A stretch of 24,131 nt of DNA from JARRQB01 sp965368585 (GTDB taxonomy: Bacteria > Pseudomonadota > Gammaproteobacteria > Chromatiales > Chromatiaceae): contig CBDUNM010000068.1 of NCBI GenBank assembly GCA_965368585.1, forward strand, positions 1 to 24,131. Reading direction: 5' to 3'. The position numbers and the translations under genes are program-made. The notes below the pieces were generated by a model, which was not told the DNA's origin, ran no database searches, and saw only the letters and a program-made list of their open reading frames with translations. Below, in pieces: positions 9,601 through 17,547 of the stretch (position 1 is the first letter of the stretch; each line of letters starts with the position of its first letter).

Positions 9601-9714
9601 ATTGGCACCTTGTTCACCTTGTTCGTCGTTCCCAGCGTGTATCTGATCCTGGCGCGCGAACACGCCGCACCACCGGTGGACGACGAGCAAACGCTGTCGA
9701 CCGATTCGGCGTAA
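6640..9714 (+). CDS. RND multidrug efflux pump, HAE1 family (MexK/AcrB-like)
   Basis: 1024 residues, the usual length of a hydrophobe/amphiphile exporter, with the internal duplication of RND proteins: a first helix at about 12-30, a large periplasmic loop, helices 2-6, a second large loop, and helices 8-12. Proton-relay residues are present: D400-D401 in GLVVDDAIVVVEN and K915 in IGLIAKNG, matching AcrB D407/D408/K940. The opening FTDLYIRRPVLA and the drug-type (not CzcA-type) motifs indicate export of organic compounds rather than metals, driven by proton influx. It is coupled to the adaptor by an ATGA overlap and lies under the same promoter/operator. The two-gene format without an outer-membrane factor resembles MexJK with its TetR repressor MexL. 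Confidence 0.95.
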   Translation: MKFTDLYIRRPVLASVVSLLIFVVGLRAITALEVRQYPETQDTVVTVSTAYPGASSDLVKGFITTPLQQAIAEAEGIDFLSSTSTQGSSVIEAHMQLNYPPNAAVAEIQAKVASQRNVLPADAQDPVISSRTGDATALMYLAFYSEAMQSSQINDYLLRVVQPKLQAVPGVAKAALIGDKTFAMRIWLDPRRMAALGVTAQDVAAVLQTNNYLAGIGQARGEYAVIDLAATTDIADEEDFRNLVVRSDGDTLVRLRDVARTELGSEDYETATWYKGKSAIFVGVEQSPGANPLTVAQRVHAAMDEIRTQLPEGLEAHVPYDASAFIQDSIDEVFKTLVEAVAIVLVVIYLSLGSMRAAIVPGVAVPLSLVGAVFLMLLAGFSINLLTLLAMVLAIGLVVDDAIVVVENVHRHIEMGKSRFQAAIDGARELGLPIIAMTTTLVAVYAPIGFMGGLVGTLFTEFAFSLAGAVLISGVVALTLSPMLASKVLKPAGSAGRFEKTVEHFFDWLAAFYLRRLHGALDYLPATILFALAVLGSIYFMFTSSKNELAPTEDQSILFFQAVAPQTASLEYNEIYTREIIEAFESVPEYHESFLLLGFRGDDNVVFGGFKMEQPSQRARSQMQVLPDVQAKLSQIAGFQMAVFPRPSLPGSSGLPFQFVMLSDAGFQEMDQIADQLIGRGMGGGRFMFLRKAIEFTRPKALLVIDRDRAADLGISMADIGRNLATLLGGNYVNRFSLEGRSYKVIPQAEREFRLTPEMLGDYYLRSASGEQVPLSSLVRFEHSVEPSKRTQFQQLNAITIEGLMAPGVSEGEAMTFMERQAREVFPRGYSFDYTGGTRQYAQQGSALVVTFFMSLLVIYLVLAAQFESWRDPLIILVSVPMSIAGALAFITLDFATINIYTQVGLITLIGLIAKNGILIVEFANQLQIEERLNKREAIERASAIRLRPILMTTVAMLVAMIPLLTASGPGAVSRFHIGLVIATGLGIGTLFTLFVVPSVYLILAREHAAPPVDDEQTLSTDSA

Positions 9715-9761
9715 ACACCATACAACACCGCGATGGTACTGCTGAGGCTTACCCAATTTGC

Positions 9762-10118
9762 TTATACCGGCGATGCACCGTCGCGCTGGCCGCTAAACTC
9801 GTTCACATCGCGCACCCACGCGCATACCCGGCAGGGACAGGTCTGCGCATCGTGACCCTCGTGAAACATTTGGCCTTCGAGAAAACCGGAGGCGAACACC
9901 AGGGCCTCGATGAGTTCTGATTCGGAGAATCGAGCCAGATTCGGGGCGGGGTCTTGCGCGAAAATCCAGCCGCATACAGCCGCATCGACGCATCGACCGC
10001 ACTCTTCTTGCTCGGCGTGATAACGCCCCTCCCAGGTACACCCCGGGGGCTCGAAGTACGCGCTGACCAATTGTCTGGCTGCGTCCAGCTTGGCTACGAT
10101 CAAATTCCGACTGCTCAT
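9762..10118 (-). CDS. Small Cys-rich protein, possibly metal-binding
   Basis: 118 residues, soluble, no signal peptide. The cysteines fall in an ordered pattern: one in PPGCTWEG, then C-x2-C-x5-C (CGRCVDAAVC), then H-x5-C-x-C-x2-C (HDAQTCPCRVC) near the C-terminus. This spacing suggests a zinc or iron-sulfur site, but I cannot name the family. The frame is open from 10211; I prefer ATG 10118 because the residues before it look non-coding, although the ribosome site (GGA about 9 bases upstream) is weak. It lies 124 bases downstream of the rhodanese/MBL gene on the same strand and converges with the RND pump gene. It could be read from the upstream gene's promoter. Confidence 0.6.
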   Translation of the reverse strand: MSSRNLIVAKLDAARQLVSAYFEPPGCTWEGRYHAEQEECGRCVDAAVCGWIFAQDPAPNLARFSESELIEALVFASGFLEGQMFHEGHDAQTCPCRVCAWVRDVNEFSGQRDGASPV

Positions 10119-10242
10119 CGCTGCATTCCGTATCGTTCCGCCACGCCTAGACGCCGGGCCGGTGTGAAACACTGCTTCAAGAATAGCGCACATTCGCGAT
10201 TCGTCACGCATTGCACGGGTATCAAGCGGAAAAGCACTGCGC

Positions 10243-11580
10243 CTATTCGAACTCCATGGCTCGGAACACGGTACTGGCGTTCAAGGTCGCCAGTTCGTCG
10301 TAAGTATCGAGGTGAGCGTATGCCGACTGGTCGATCGCGTAGACGTCCTGCAAGGTCCCACCGTTATCGATCAGTTCACCGACGCGCCCGCGCAGGTAGA
10401 CGAGGTAGTCGCGCGTATACCGGGTTACTTCTGCCATCGTGGTCGGCACACCGTGACCGGGGACAACGATCTGCGCATCCAGCGCCTCGAGCGCCTTCCA
10501 GGTTTCGACCCAGGCCCCGGTGTCGGTGTGCTCGAACACCGGCAGCAGGCGCTGATGAAAGGCGATATCCCCGGCAATGACCAACCTCTGCTGCGGCAGC
10601 CATACCGAGATGTCGCCGGGGCTGTGGGCGGGACCGAGACGCAGCAACTCGATTCGTTTACCGCCCATTTCAATGACCTTTTTGTCTTCGAAGGTCTCGT
10701 CTGGCAAAACCAGCGAGGTACCCATCCCCTTGTCGCGCGACCGCCGCAGGACGCGTAGCAGGACCTCCTCGCCATGGGCCTTGAGTTCGGCCAGCGTGTC
10801 GGCGTGCGCAATGATTCGCGCCCCCTGCTCTTTCCAGTAAGCCGAGCCCAAGGCCGCGTGGCCCTGACCGTTTTCCAGCACCACATACTTTACCGGCTGC
10901 CTGGTGATGGCCTTGATCTCCTGGTGCAGGGCGCGTGCGAGCAGATAGTTGTCACCGGCGTTGACCACCAATACCCCGTCGTCGGTCACGACAAACGACA
11001 GATTGTTATTGTGTCCGGAGTTTTCGTAGCTGGGTGGTTCGGTGGCGCCGATCGCCGACCACACGCCGTCGGCTACCTTGCGCGGCTTGCTGAACAGCAT
11101 CGAATCGAGCGCGAGGTCGGGCGCCTCGATCGGGTGTCCCGCATCGCGCCAAGCGAAGAAGCCCGGGGCGTAATTCCTCACGTCGGTATAGCCCATCTGC
11201 GCGAGGGTATCCGCCGCCAGGGGACTGCGCTGATTGATACCGCAATAAACCACGATTGGCGTATCCTTATCCGGCGCTCGTTCCGGCACCCGGAACTCCA
11301 GCCAGCCGCGCGGAATATTATAGCTGCGAGGCGCGTCGATCATGCCGCCGAGCAACAGGATCTCACGCGGTGTGCGTACATCGATCAACACCGAGTCCGG
11401 ACGTTGCTCGAGCAGTGTCAGCAGCTCCGCGGTGGTGATGTTTCTGATGCGCTCGTTCACCGACAACAGCATCTCCTCGCCGGTGCGTGGCGCGCCCGCG
11501 CCGGACTGCCCGGCACAAAGCACGAGTACGATCAAGACGAGTGACGGTGCGACCCGGGTTTTTTTCTGGTTATTTCGCAT
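10243..11580 (-). CDS. Exported rhodanese-metallo-beta-lactamase-fold fusion protein
   Basis: 445 residues from ATG 11580. A Sec-type signal or membrane anchor covers about residues 10-30. A rhodanese domain (about 45-152) has the active-site loop C113-GINQRS, preceded by LIDVRTPRE. A metallo-beta-lactamase fold follows (about 172-390). Its first metal motif, normally HxHxDH, reads N237-G-Q239-G-H241-A, while H319 (AHSPGD), D338 (AGDIAF) and H376 (PGHG) are kept. The protein therefore probably handles sulfur or thiol compounds in the periplasm with a changed or single-metal site; whether it is a hydrolase is open. The frame extends to 11715 without a good start. A TAGAAT hexamer about 44-49 bases upstream of the ATG could be its -10. 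Confidence 0.82.
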   Translation of the reverse strand: MRNNQKKTRVAPSLVLIVLVLCAGQSGAGAPRTGEEMLLSVNERIRNITTAELLTLLEQRPDSVLIDVRTPREILLLGGMIDAPRSYNIPRGWLEFRVPERAPDKDTPIVVYCGINQRSPLAADTLAQMGYTDVRNYAPGFFAWRDAGHPIEAPDLALDSMLFSKPRKVADGVWSAIGATEPPSYENSGHNNNLSFVVTDDGVLVVNAGDNYLLARALHQEIKAITRQPVKYVVLENGQGHAALGSAYWKEQGARIIAHADTLAELKAHGEEVLLRVLRRSRDKGMGTSLVLPDETFEDKKVIEMGGKRIELLRLGPAHSPGDISVWLPQQRLVIAGDIAFHQRLLPVFEHTDTGAWVETWKALEALDAQIVVPGHGVPTTMAEVTRYTRDYLVYLRGRVGELIDNGGTLQDVYAIDQSAYAHLDTYDELATLNASTVFRAMEFE

Positions 11581-11715
11581 CTTCGCTGCGTGTTCCGTAT
11601 CACTGAGATCGCGCCGGATTCTACCGGATTTCCGTAACACGATCAGATATCGCTGACGGCTATTCCGGAACGCCATGCCTTCAGGTGGCCGGCTTGCCGA
11701 GGTCGCGCGCCCCAC

Positions 11716-12324
11716 TCAGGAACCCTGACGGATATCGCTGTTCAGGAGCTGCGCGCGCAGCGCCTCGCTGATGGCCGGCTCGCCGAGCCAGATACCGAAG
11801 TAGGCCTCGGCCAGCGCCTGATTCGAGGAACGCGCGATCTCCTTGCCGTTGTGGCGCAGGGTCAGCACGCGCCCGTCGAAGGTCAACGAGAAACGGTCGC
11901 CGCGCGCGGCGTCGCCCAGATTCCTGTGCCAGCGCTCCAGTTCGGGCCGCAACACCGAGTATCGCTGCGTATCGTACTGTCGCTGCAGCACCGTTTCCGC
12001 AGAGGCGACGATTCGGGCGCGCGGCACGTCGCGCCGGTAGTAGAGATCCAACCGCTTGGGCGTCTGCGGGTGCAGCGGTCTCGCTGCGGCTGCGGCACTG
12101 GGCAGATACAGCGCCGCGGCATAGACATCGAACAGGCGCGCGTAGCGAAACTCGCCGTAGCCAACCCGTTCGAGGATCAACCGGCCCTGGGGCACAGACG
12201 GTGGAAACAACGAAACCGTGGCCCACAGGTGACTGACGGCCATTACGCTCGCCAAACCAACCAGCGCCGTTATCGCCCAATTCCACTTGAGCGCGCAACG
12301 CGATCCTCTCTTGGCTGCTTTCAT
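11716..12324 (-). CDS. Chalcone isomerase-like exported protein
   Basis: 202 residues. A membrane helix or signal segment lies at about residues 15-37, followed by a chalcone-isomerase-like fold: RVGYGEFRYARLFDVYAAALYLP opens the domain, then LDLYYRRDVP, FSLTFDGR and a C-terminal AYFGIWLGEPAIS strand-helix segment. Bacterial members of this group generally lack proven isomerase activity and are thought to act in the periplasm, perhaps on fatty acids (fatty-acid-binding CHI-fold proteins are known in plants). I choose ATG 12324 over the longer frame (12405): it lies 16 bases after the upstream stop, with AAGGG at 12337-12333. It is the last gene of the lipid-modification operon. Confidence 0.75.
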   Translation of the reverse strand: MKAAKRGSRCALKWNWAITALVGLASVMAVSHLWATVSLFPPSVPQGRLILERVGYGEFRYARLFDVYAAALYLPSAAAAARPLHPQTPKRLDLYYRRDVPRARIVASAETVLQRQYDTQRYSVLRPELERWHRNLGDAARGDRFSLTFDGRVLTLRHNGKEIARSSNQALAEAYFGIWLGEPAISEALRAQLLNSDIRQGS

Positions 12325-12340
12325 CCTCGTCACCCTTCGC

Positions 12341-12904
12341 TCACGTACAAAGCCCATCCCAGGGCGAACTCGGCTTCCCCTTGGAAAAGAACAATGCGAC
12401 TTCACCCAGTTTGAGGCCGAATTTTCTGACCTCGGCGCGGTTGATCAGGACCTCTCCCGGTTGCAGAAACATCCAGTCATCGAAGGCCACGTTCAGCTTG
12501 CTTTGGCCCATTTTCAAATCCACCCGGTAGCGCCAGTGCAGGCTGTTGCCGTAGCGCTCACCGACGGCCTGCCCGTCGACGTCGTCCGCCTCACCGAGGT
12601 AGCGGTTATCCGCCACTGGCCGGATGCGCCAGAGGCGGCGATCACGCTCGCCGTCGGCGTAGCAGAAGTGTTCGTCCAAGGTCAGCAGGCCGGCTTCGAA
12701 GCTGCCCTCTATATAGACGTTGAACTGCCGTCGCACCTTACCGAACCGATCGGTAAACAAGCCCCAGGCATAGGTTTCGCCGTCGAAGAAGTCTTCGATC
12801 TTCAGGATCGGCGCGGGCAATGCGACTTCGGCCTGTTGCATGGTGCTACATCCCGGCAGCAAGGCGATGAGCGCCAGTAGCAGCGCTGCTTGAATCGATC
12901 TCAT
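12341..12904 (-). CDS. DUF3833 family lipoprotein
   Basis: 187 residues with a lipoprotein signal peptide: charged MR, hydrophobic stretch, and lipobox LPGC with the lipidated cysteine at residue 19. After Ser-Thr at +2/+3 it probably goes to the outer membrane. The body (FDGETYAWGLFTDRFGKVRRQF... and GERYGNSLHWRYRVDLK) matches my memory of the DUF3833 family, a lipocalin-like beta-rich protein that travels with CFA-like clusters. Its function is unknown; binding or moving a modified lipid would fit. The start at 12904 has AGGAG at 12917-12913 with an 8-base spacer inside the end of the transporter gene, so the two genes overlap by 59 bp. Confidence 0.82.
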   Translation of the reverse strand: MRSIQAALLLALIALLPGCSTMQQAEVALPAPILKIEDFFDGETYAWGLFTDRFGKVRRQFNVYIEGSFEAGLLTLDEHFCYADGERDRRLWRIRPVADNRYLGEADDVDGQAVGERYGNSLHWRYRVDLKMGQSKLNVAFDDWMFLQPGEVLINRAEVRKFGLKLGEVALFFSKGKPSSPWDGLCT

Positions 12905-14189
12905 CCGGTTGACTCCTGGTCAGGTGAAGGTGCGTCGCGTCGTCGACGGAAAAGCGCCATATCAGAACCGCCGCGGCGAGCTTAAACGGTAGCGGCAAAG
13001 CGCCGTAGGCCAGCGCCAGACCCAGCAATGCCACGCTGTCGTTGACCTGACCGGCCTCAAAACCCACAAGACTGACGAGCGGAAACGCCAGTCCCAACCC
13101 AAGGGCCAAAGCCAGTTTGGTGGCCATACCCCAAAGTCCGAAATACAGGCCCGCCTCGTCCTTCCTGTGTGCGGCGCGGTTGTGCGCCAACACATCAGCC
13201 TGAATGGACGCGGGCAGGGCCATGTCCGATCCCAGTGACAAACCGGTGAGCAGACAAACGACAACAAAAAGGCCCGTGTCGCCCGAGGCGAGGAAAGGCA
13301 CACAGGCAAAAATCAAGCAGGTGAACACGATCGAAGCAGCCCAAACGCGGTGCTTCCCGTAGCGGCGTGAAAGCGGCAGCCAGACCAACAGACCGGCGAG
13401 GCCGCTGGCAAAATAGATCGCCAACAGCTGATAGGCCGAGTCAGGCGCTTCGAGCACATAGCCGACGTACAATAAAAACAAAGACGCAGGAATGGCGTTA
13501 CCCATACCGTTTAACAAAAAAGCGGTCATCAGTCGCCGAAACGGTCTGTCGCGCAGTACGAACCGGTAATCGAGGGCGGTGCCGCGACGGTGCACGGGCG
13601 TTTCGTCGACCAGGACCACAGCCACCGCAATACAGATCGGCAACGCGACCACGATGACGGTGCCGAGTAGAGCGAGCGAGGCCAGATGTGCTGTTCCAAC
13701 CAGCCATGCCGGCAGCGCTATCGCCGCGATAGTACCGACGATCACGTACGCTTCGCGCGAGAAGGTCAGGCGTGAGCGTTCGTGGGCATCGCGGCTCAAT
13801 TCGGCACCCCACGATAGGTACGGCAGCGTCACCAGGGTCCAACCGGTGTACGCGGCCAGGCTCCATCCGAGCAGGTAGATCAGCGAAGCGTCTGGCGGCG
13901 GATCGAACAGCTGGTTCACGCTCAGCGCCAAAACCGGTATACCGGCAATCATCAACCCGCGGCGGCGACCCAGTGGCAGGCGCACCCGATCGCTCATCAG
14001 ACCGATGAGCGGATCGCTGATCATGTCCCAGAGGCGCGCGGCCAGCAGCACCAGGCCCACGCTCGCCATGGCAAAGGCGGGCAGTTCGACGTAGGCGGTC
14101 GGTAGGTACACAAGCAAGGGGATACCCAATAGCGCCAAGGGAAAGCCAGGCGCACCGTAGGCCACAATCTGTGTTGCACTCAGCGTCAT
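12846..14189 (-). CDS. MFS transporter, GPH (glycoside-pentoside-hexuronide/MelB-like) family
   Basis: 447 residues with about 12 membrane helices. The family signature is clear near residues 54-76: WDMISDPLIGLMSD followed by the basic LGRRRG loop, as in MelB-type cation symporters. In spite of the sugar-transporter name, members inside CFA/DUF1365/DUF3833 clusters are likely to act on something else; movement of a lipid or lipid precursor is only an inference. The ATG at 14189 lies 7 bases after the methyltransferase stop, so it is translated as part of the same message. Its 3' end overlaps the lipoprotein gene. Confidence 0.87.
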   Translation of the reverse strand: MTLSATQIVAYGAPGFPLALLGIPLLVYLPTAYVELPAFAMASVGLVLLAARLWDMISDPLIGLMSDRVRLPLGRRRGLMIAGIPVLALSVNQLFDPPPDASLIYLLGWSLAAYTGWTLVTLPYLSWGAELSRDAHERSRLTFSREAYVIVGTIAAIALPAWLVGTAHLASLALLGTVIVVALPICIAVAVVLVDETPVHRRGTALDYRFVLRDRPFRRLMTAFLLNGMGNAIPASLFLLYVGYVLEAPDSAYQLLAIYFASGLAGLLVWLPLSRRYGKHRVWAASIVFTCLIFACVPFLASGDTGLFVVVCLLTGLSLGSDMALPASIQADVLAHNRAAHRKDEAGLYFGLWGMATKLALALGLGLAFPLVSLVGFEAGQVNDSVALLGLALAYGALPLPFKLAAAVLIWRFSVDDATHLHLTRSQPDEIDSSSAATGAHRLAAGM

Positions 14190-14196
14190 GTCCGGT

Positions 14197-15399
14197 TCAC
14201 CGCGTCAGCGTTACGCGCATGAGGTCGATACGTCGGCTGCGGAAACCGGCCTCGCAGTACGCCAGGTAGTAGCGCCACATTCGCTGAAAGCGCTCATCGA
14301 GTCCGAGTTCGCTCAACGCCTCGGTATGCTTGACGAAACGTTCGTGCCACAAACGCAGCGTGCGCGCGTAGCCGGTACCGTCGAATTCGCGCTCTCCCAC
14401 CGTCAGACCCGCATGCGATACCGCGGCGTCGAAGGCGCGCACTGAGGGCAGCATGCCGCCCGGAAAGATATAGCGTTGAATAAAATCGGGCTCGCGGCGG
14501 TAGCGTTCGAACGCCTCGTCGGCGATGGTGATGATCTGCAGCGCGGCCCGACCGCCGGGCTTGAGCAGTTGCGCGACCTTCTTCATAAAGACCGGCCAAT
14601 ACCGCTCGCCGACCGCTTCGAACATCTCAATGGATACGATCTGATCGAATTTTCCTTCGATGTCCCGATAGTCCTGAAACCTTACGTCGCTGCGCGCGGA
14701 CAATCCCGCCCGCAACAACCGCTCACGGGCCCACGTCAGTTGCCGGCCAGACAGAGTGACGCCCGTGACGTTCATGTCCTGCCGGCCGGCATGCTCGGCG
14801 AAGCCGCCCCAGCCACACCCGATTTCCAGAATTTCCTGTCCGGGCCTGGCACCGGTCAGCGCCAGCATGCGCTCGTACTTCTGTGTCTGCGCCTCTTCCA
14901 GTGTATCGTCGTCATGTTGAAAAACGCCGGCTGAGTAGGTCATACCGGGGTCCAGCCAGCAGTGGTAGAAATCGTTGCCCAGATCGTAGTGGTAAGCGAT
15001 GTTACGGCGGCTGCCTTGGCGGCTGTTGCTGTTGAAGTGGTGCCGCACGCGATTCAGCACACGGGTCGCCAACGACGCGCCGGCGGGGCGGTAGTCACCC
15101 TGGCCGTTGACGGCGAGCACCCACAGCAACGAGGTCAGGTCTTCACTGTGCCAATCGCCTGCGATGAAGCCTTCGGCGAAGCCGATACTGCCGCCCGTCG
15201 CGACGCGCCGCAGCAACCGCGACGGATGCTCTATCTGAATATGGCCCGCCGGCCCCACGTCGCCGCCTTCGAGATGTTCGATGCGACCGTCAAGTTCCAC
15301 GTCCAGACTGCCGGTGCGCAGGTCGCGCAGCTTGGCGAGTAGGATTCGGGCAGATGGGTTACGGCCCGTGATCGGGTATCTGCTCTCAGTCAATTCCAT
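14197..15399 (-). CDS. CFA-synthase-family phospholipid methyltransferase (UfaM-like)
   Basis: 400 residues. An N-terminal lipid-interaction region (1-130) with FAEGFIAGDWHSEDL is followed by a class I SAM methyltransferase domain with motif I LEIGCGWGG (191-199), then DYRDI, SIEMFEAVG and YIFPGGMLPS. It should transfer a methyl group from SAM to the double bond of an acyl chain in a membrane phospholipid. Compared with E. coli Cfa, E239, I268 and Y317 are kept (E261, I290, Y344), but C139 is A157 and H266 is Q288, so the bicarbonate site is incomplete. This fits the UfaM-type branch (methylated, furan fatty-acid precursor) better than cyclopropane synthesis. The ATG at 15399 overlaps DUF1365 by 14 bp and has a GAGG ribosome site. 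Confidence 0.9.
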   Translation of the reverse strand: MELTESRYPITGRNPSARILLAKLRDLRTGSLDVELDGRIEHLEGGDVGPAGHIQIEHPSRLLRRVATGGSIGFAEGFIAGDWHSEDLTSLLWVLAVNGQGDYRPAGASLATRVLNRVRHHFNSNSRQGSRRNIAYHYDLGNDFYHCWLDPGMTYSAGVFQHDDDTLEEAQTQKYERMLALTGARPGQEILEIGCGWGGFAEHAGRQDMNVTGVTLSGRQLTWARERLLRAGLSARSDVRFQDYRDIEGKFDQIVSIEMFEAVGERYWPVFMKKVAQLLKPGGRAALQIITIADEAFERYRREPDFIQRYIFPGGMLPSVRAFDAAVSHAGLTVGEREFDGTGYARTLRLWHERFVKHTEALSELGLDERFQRMWRYYLAYCEAGFRSRRIDLMRVTLTR

Positions 15400-16159
15400 G
15401 GATGGTGACCTCTTGTTTCGGTGAAGCTGGCTTGGTGTAAATGGGTGCCCCGCGCAGCCAGAGCCTGAACGCGTGCCAGTGGATCGCCGCCATGACCTTG
15501 AGCGCCATTAAAGGGGTTCGGATCACGGCGCGCAGCAGCCCCAGATCGGTGAGCGGTAGCGCGCGGCCGACCTGCGTCGCAGTCAGGCGCAGTCGTCCGC
15601 GATCAAACTGCCGGATGGCGACCGCCAGGGTCTGCGCCGGTTCACCTAGTCTGAACTCGTATCGGCAATCGCCGCCGATGAAGGGTGAGACGTGAAACCG
15701 TTTTTGCGCCGCCATACGAACCGGCCATGGCATCGCCCGTCCTTCGTCGTGCATCACGTACGCGTGCTTTTCACCAAAGGTGTTGCGCACCTCGGCGATC
15801 ACGGCACGCACGGTGCCGTCGGCGTGTTCGCAGTACCAGATGCTGATCGGACTGAAACCGAAACCGAATACACGCGGAAAACAAAGAAGAAAAATTCGCC
15901 CACCGCAAAGCTCCACCCCGGCGGCGTGCGCGAGACCCTCCGCCCAGTCTCGCAAGCCGGTACCGCTGCGGTCGCCATGGTCGGCAGGCCGGAAGCTGAC
16001 CACACCCCAGCGTCCGATGCGCAGCAGGCGACTGCGACGTGCGGTCTCGGTGAGACGATCGATGTCGAGTAGCAGGCTGAACACCGGATACGAAAAACGG
16101 TACGGGTAATCCCCCTCGCGGCGATGCATTACCGAGGTCAGATACAAGCAGGGTTTCAC
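15386..16159 (-). CDS. DUF1365 family protein
   Basis: 257 residues, matching DUF1365 in length and motifs: YPYRFSYPVFSLLLDID near the start, then FGFSPISIWYCEHADG and the C-terminal TPLMALKVMAAIHWHAFRLW. No signal peptide or clear membrane span is seen. Its role is unproven; the family almost always lies between an FAD oxidoreductase and a CFA-like methyltransferase, so a shared step in fatty-acyl modification is likely. The start is GTG at 16159 with AAGGA 8 bases upstream; the upstream stop and this start share one base (TAGTG), implying coupled translation. Confidence 0.88.
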   Translation of the reverse strand: MKPCLYLTSVMHRREGDYPYRFSYPVFSLLLDIDRLTETARRSRLLRIGRWGVVSFRPADHGDRSGTGLRDWAEGLAHAAGVELCGGRIFLLCFPRVFGFGFSPISIWYCEHADGTVRAVIAEVRNTFGEKHAYVMHDEGRAMPWPVRMAAQKRFHVSPFIGGDCRYEFRLGEPAQTLAVAIRQFDRGRLRLTATQVGRALPLTDLGLLRAVIRTPLMALKVMAAIHWHAFRLWLRGAPIYTKPASPKQEVTIHGID

Positions 16160-17508
16160 TACCAGGTTCCTTGGGGTTGCTGAAAGAGCGGCGCCGACGA
16201 CACCGCGCGGTCACCGGATGGACTCGACGCCGGCAGCCATACCGGTTTGACGCCCAGCGCGCGCACCACGGCAACAGAGGATGCCAGCGCGTCTTCGTGG
16301 AAGCCGTAACCGAAGTAGCTGCCGCAAAACCAGATCCGATTGACCCCTTGCAAGCTGTCGAGGCGTGCTTGCATGGCAACCGCCTGTTCGCTGAACACCG
16401 GATGGTGGTACTCGAACTCGCCCAGCACTTGCTGCGGATCCGGCTCCTGCAGCGGGTTGAGGGTGACCAGGTATTCCCGTCGCGTCTGCAAACCCTGCAG
16501 TCGGTTCATCCAATAGCTGACCGATACGCTTTGCGTATCGTCCACGCCACCGGCGCGCTCGGTCATGTAGTTCCACGATGACCACGCCTTGCGGTTTCTC
16601 GGCATCAGCCGAGTGTCGGTGTGCAGCACGGCCCGATTGCGCTGGTAGGCGAAGTGGCTGAGAAAGGCAGCCTCGCGGGGCGATGGCTCGGCGATCATTC
16701 GCAGGCTCTGATCGGCGTGCGCGGCGAGCACTACCTGATCGTAACACCGTTGTGCACCGTCGCTCAGGGTGACGACAACGCCATCCACGCGGCGCTCGAC
16801 CCGCGAAACCGAACTGTCTAAACGGGCGCGGTCACCAAGATCAGCGTGCATTCTCCGCACGTACTGATGACTGCCGCCGACGATGGTGCGCCACTGCGGC
16901 CGATCGGTCAGTTGGATCAGGCCATGGTTTTTGAAAAAGCGCGCGAGGCTGGCCATCGGGTACGACCCCATGATCCGCATAGGGCAAGACCAGATCGCTG
17001 CCGCCATGGGCAGCAGGTAGCGATCGCGAAATTCCCGGCTCAGGCGGTTGCGGTTCAGGTAATCGTCAACCGTCTGCGCGCCGAACCTGTCTGCCGCGAG
17101 GTCAGACGCGCAGACCCGATTGAAACGCAGAATGTCCCATACCATGCGCTGGTGGGCGGGCGAAAACAGGTTGCGTCGTTGCGCATACAGCGCACCCAGC
17201 GAAGAACCGGCGTACTCAATCTCACCCTCACCTATAGACACCGCGAAAGACATCTCGCTGGCACGCGTGGGCAGGTCGAGGTACTTCAGCAAGGCCGTCA
17301 AGCACGGGTAGTTGGGTTCGTTGAAAACGATGAACCCCGTATCGACCGGGACGGTCGTTGCGTCCTCTTCGACCTCCCGGGTATTGGTGTGCCCGCCGAG
17401 GTAATCGCCCTGCTCGAGTAGTTCGACCGTATATCGCTCGCGCAGCATCCACGCGGCCGAAAGCCCTGCTATGCCCGCCCCGATGATCCCGATATTCGCG
17501 TTTTTCAT
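16159..17508 (-). CDS. FAD-dependent oxidoreductase (amine-oxidase/desaturase-like fold)
   Basis: 449 residues from ATG 17508. The Rossmann FAD motif GxGxxG is at residues 10-15 (IGIIGAGIAGLSAAW), followed by the FAD-binding LGGHTNT loop near 38-44 and a C-terminal FCGSYFGYGFHEDAL segment that completes the flavin site. The family includes amine oxidases, phytoene-type desaturases and fatty-acyl redox enzymes. Beside a UfaM/CFA-like methyltransferase, a redox step on a methylated acyl chain is the best guess. The frame runs to 17622, but the extra N-terminus would run through the intergenic promoter. The ribosome site for 17508 (GGGTG) is only fair. It is the first gene of the six-gene operon. 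Confidence 0.88.
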   Translation of the reverse strand: MKNANIGIIGAGIAGLSAAWMLRERYTVELLEQGDYLGGHTNTREVEEDATTVPVDTGFIVFNEPNYPCLTALLKYLDLPTRASEMSFAVSIGEGEIEYAGSSLGALYAQRRNLFSPAHQRMVWDILRFNRVCASDLAADRFGAQTVDDYLNRNRLSREFRDRYLLPMAAAIWSCPMRIMGSYPMASLARFFKNHGLIQLTDRPQWRTIVGGSHQYVRRMHADLGDRARLDSSVSRVERRVDGVVVTLSDGAQRCYDQVVLAAHADQSLRMIAEPSPREAAFLSHFAYQRNRAVLHTDTRLMPRNRKAWSSWNYMTERAGGVDDTQSVSVSYWMNRLQGLQTRREYLVTLNPLQEPDPQQVLGEFEYHHPVFSEQAVAMQARLDSLQGVNRIWFCGSYFGYGFHEDALASSVAVVRALGVKPVWLPASSPSGDRAVSSAPLFQQPQGTW

Positions 17509-17547
17509 GTGTACACCCAGCCTGTTTTGTTCCAGTTCATGGTTGCA

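Noticed and set aside
6640..9714. Heavy-metal (CzcA-type) RND pump suggested by the neighbouring CDF exporter.
   Set aside because: The sequence shows HAE1-type motifs (FTDLYIRRPVLA opening, DD pair and K915), so drug-type export is better supported.
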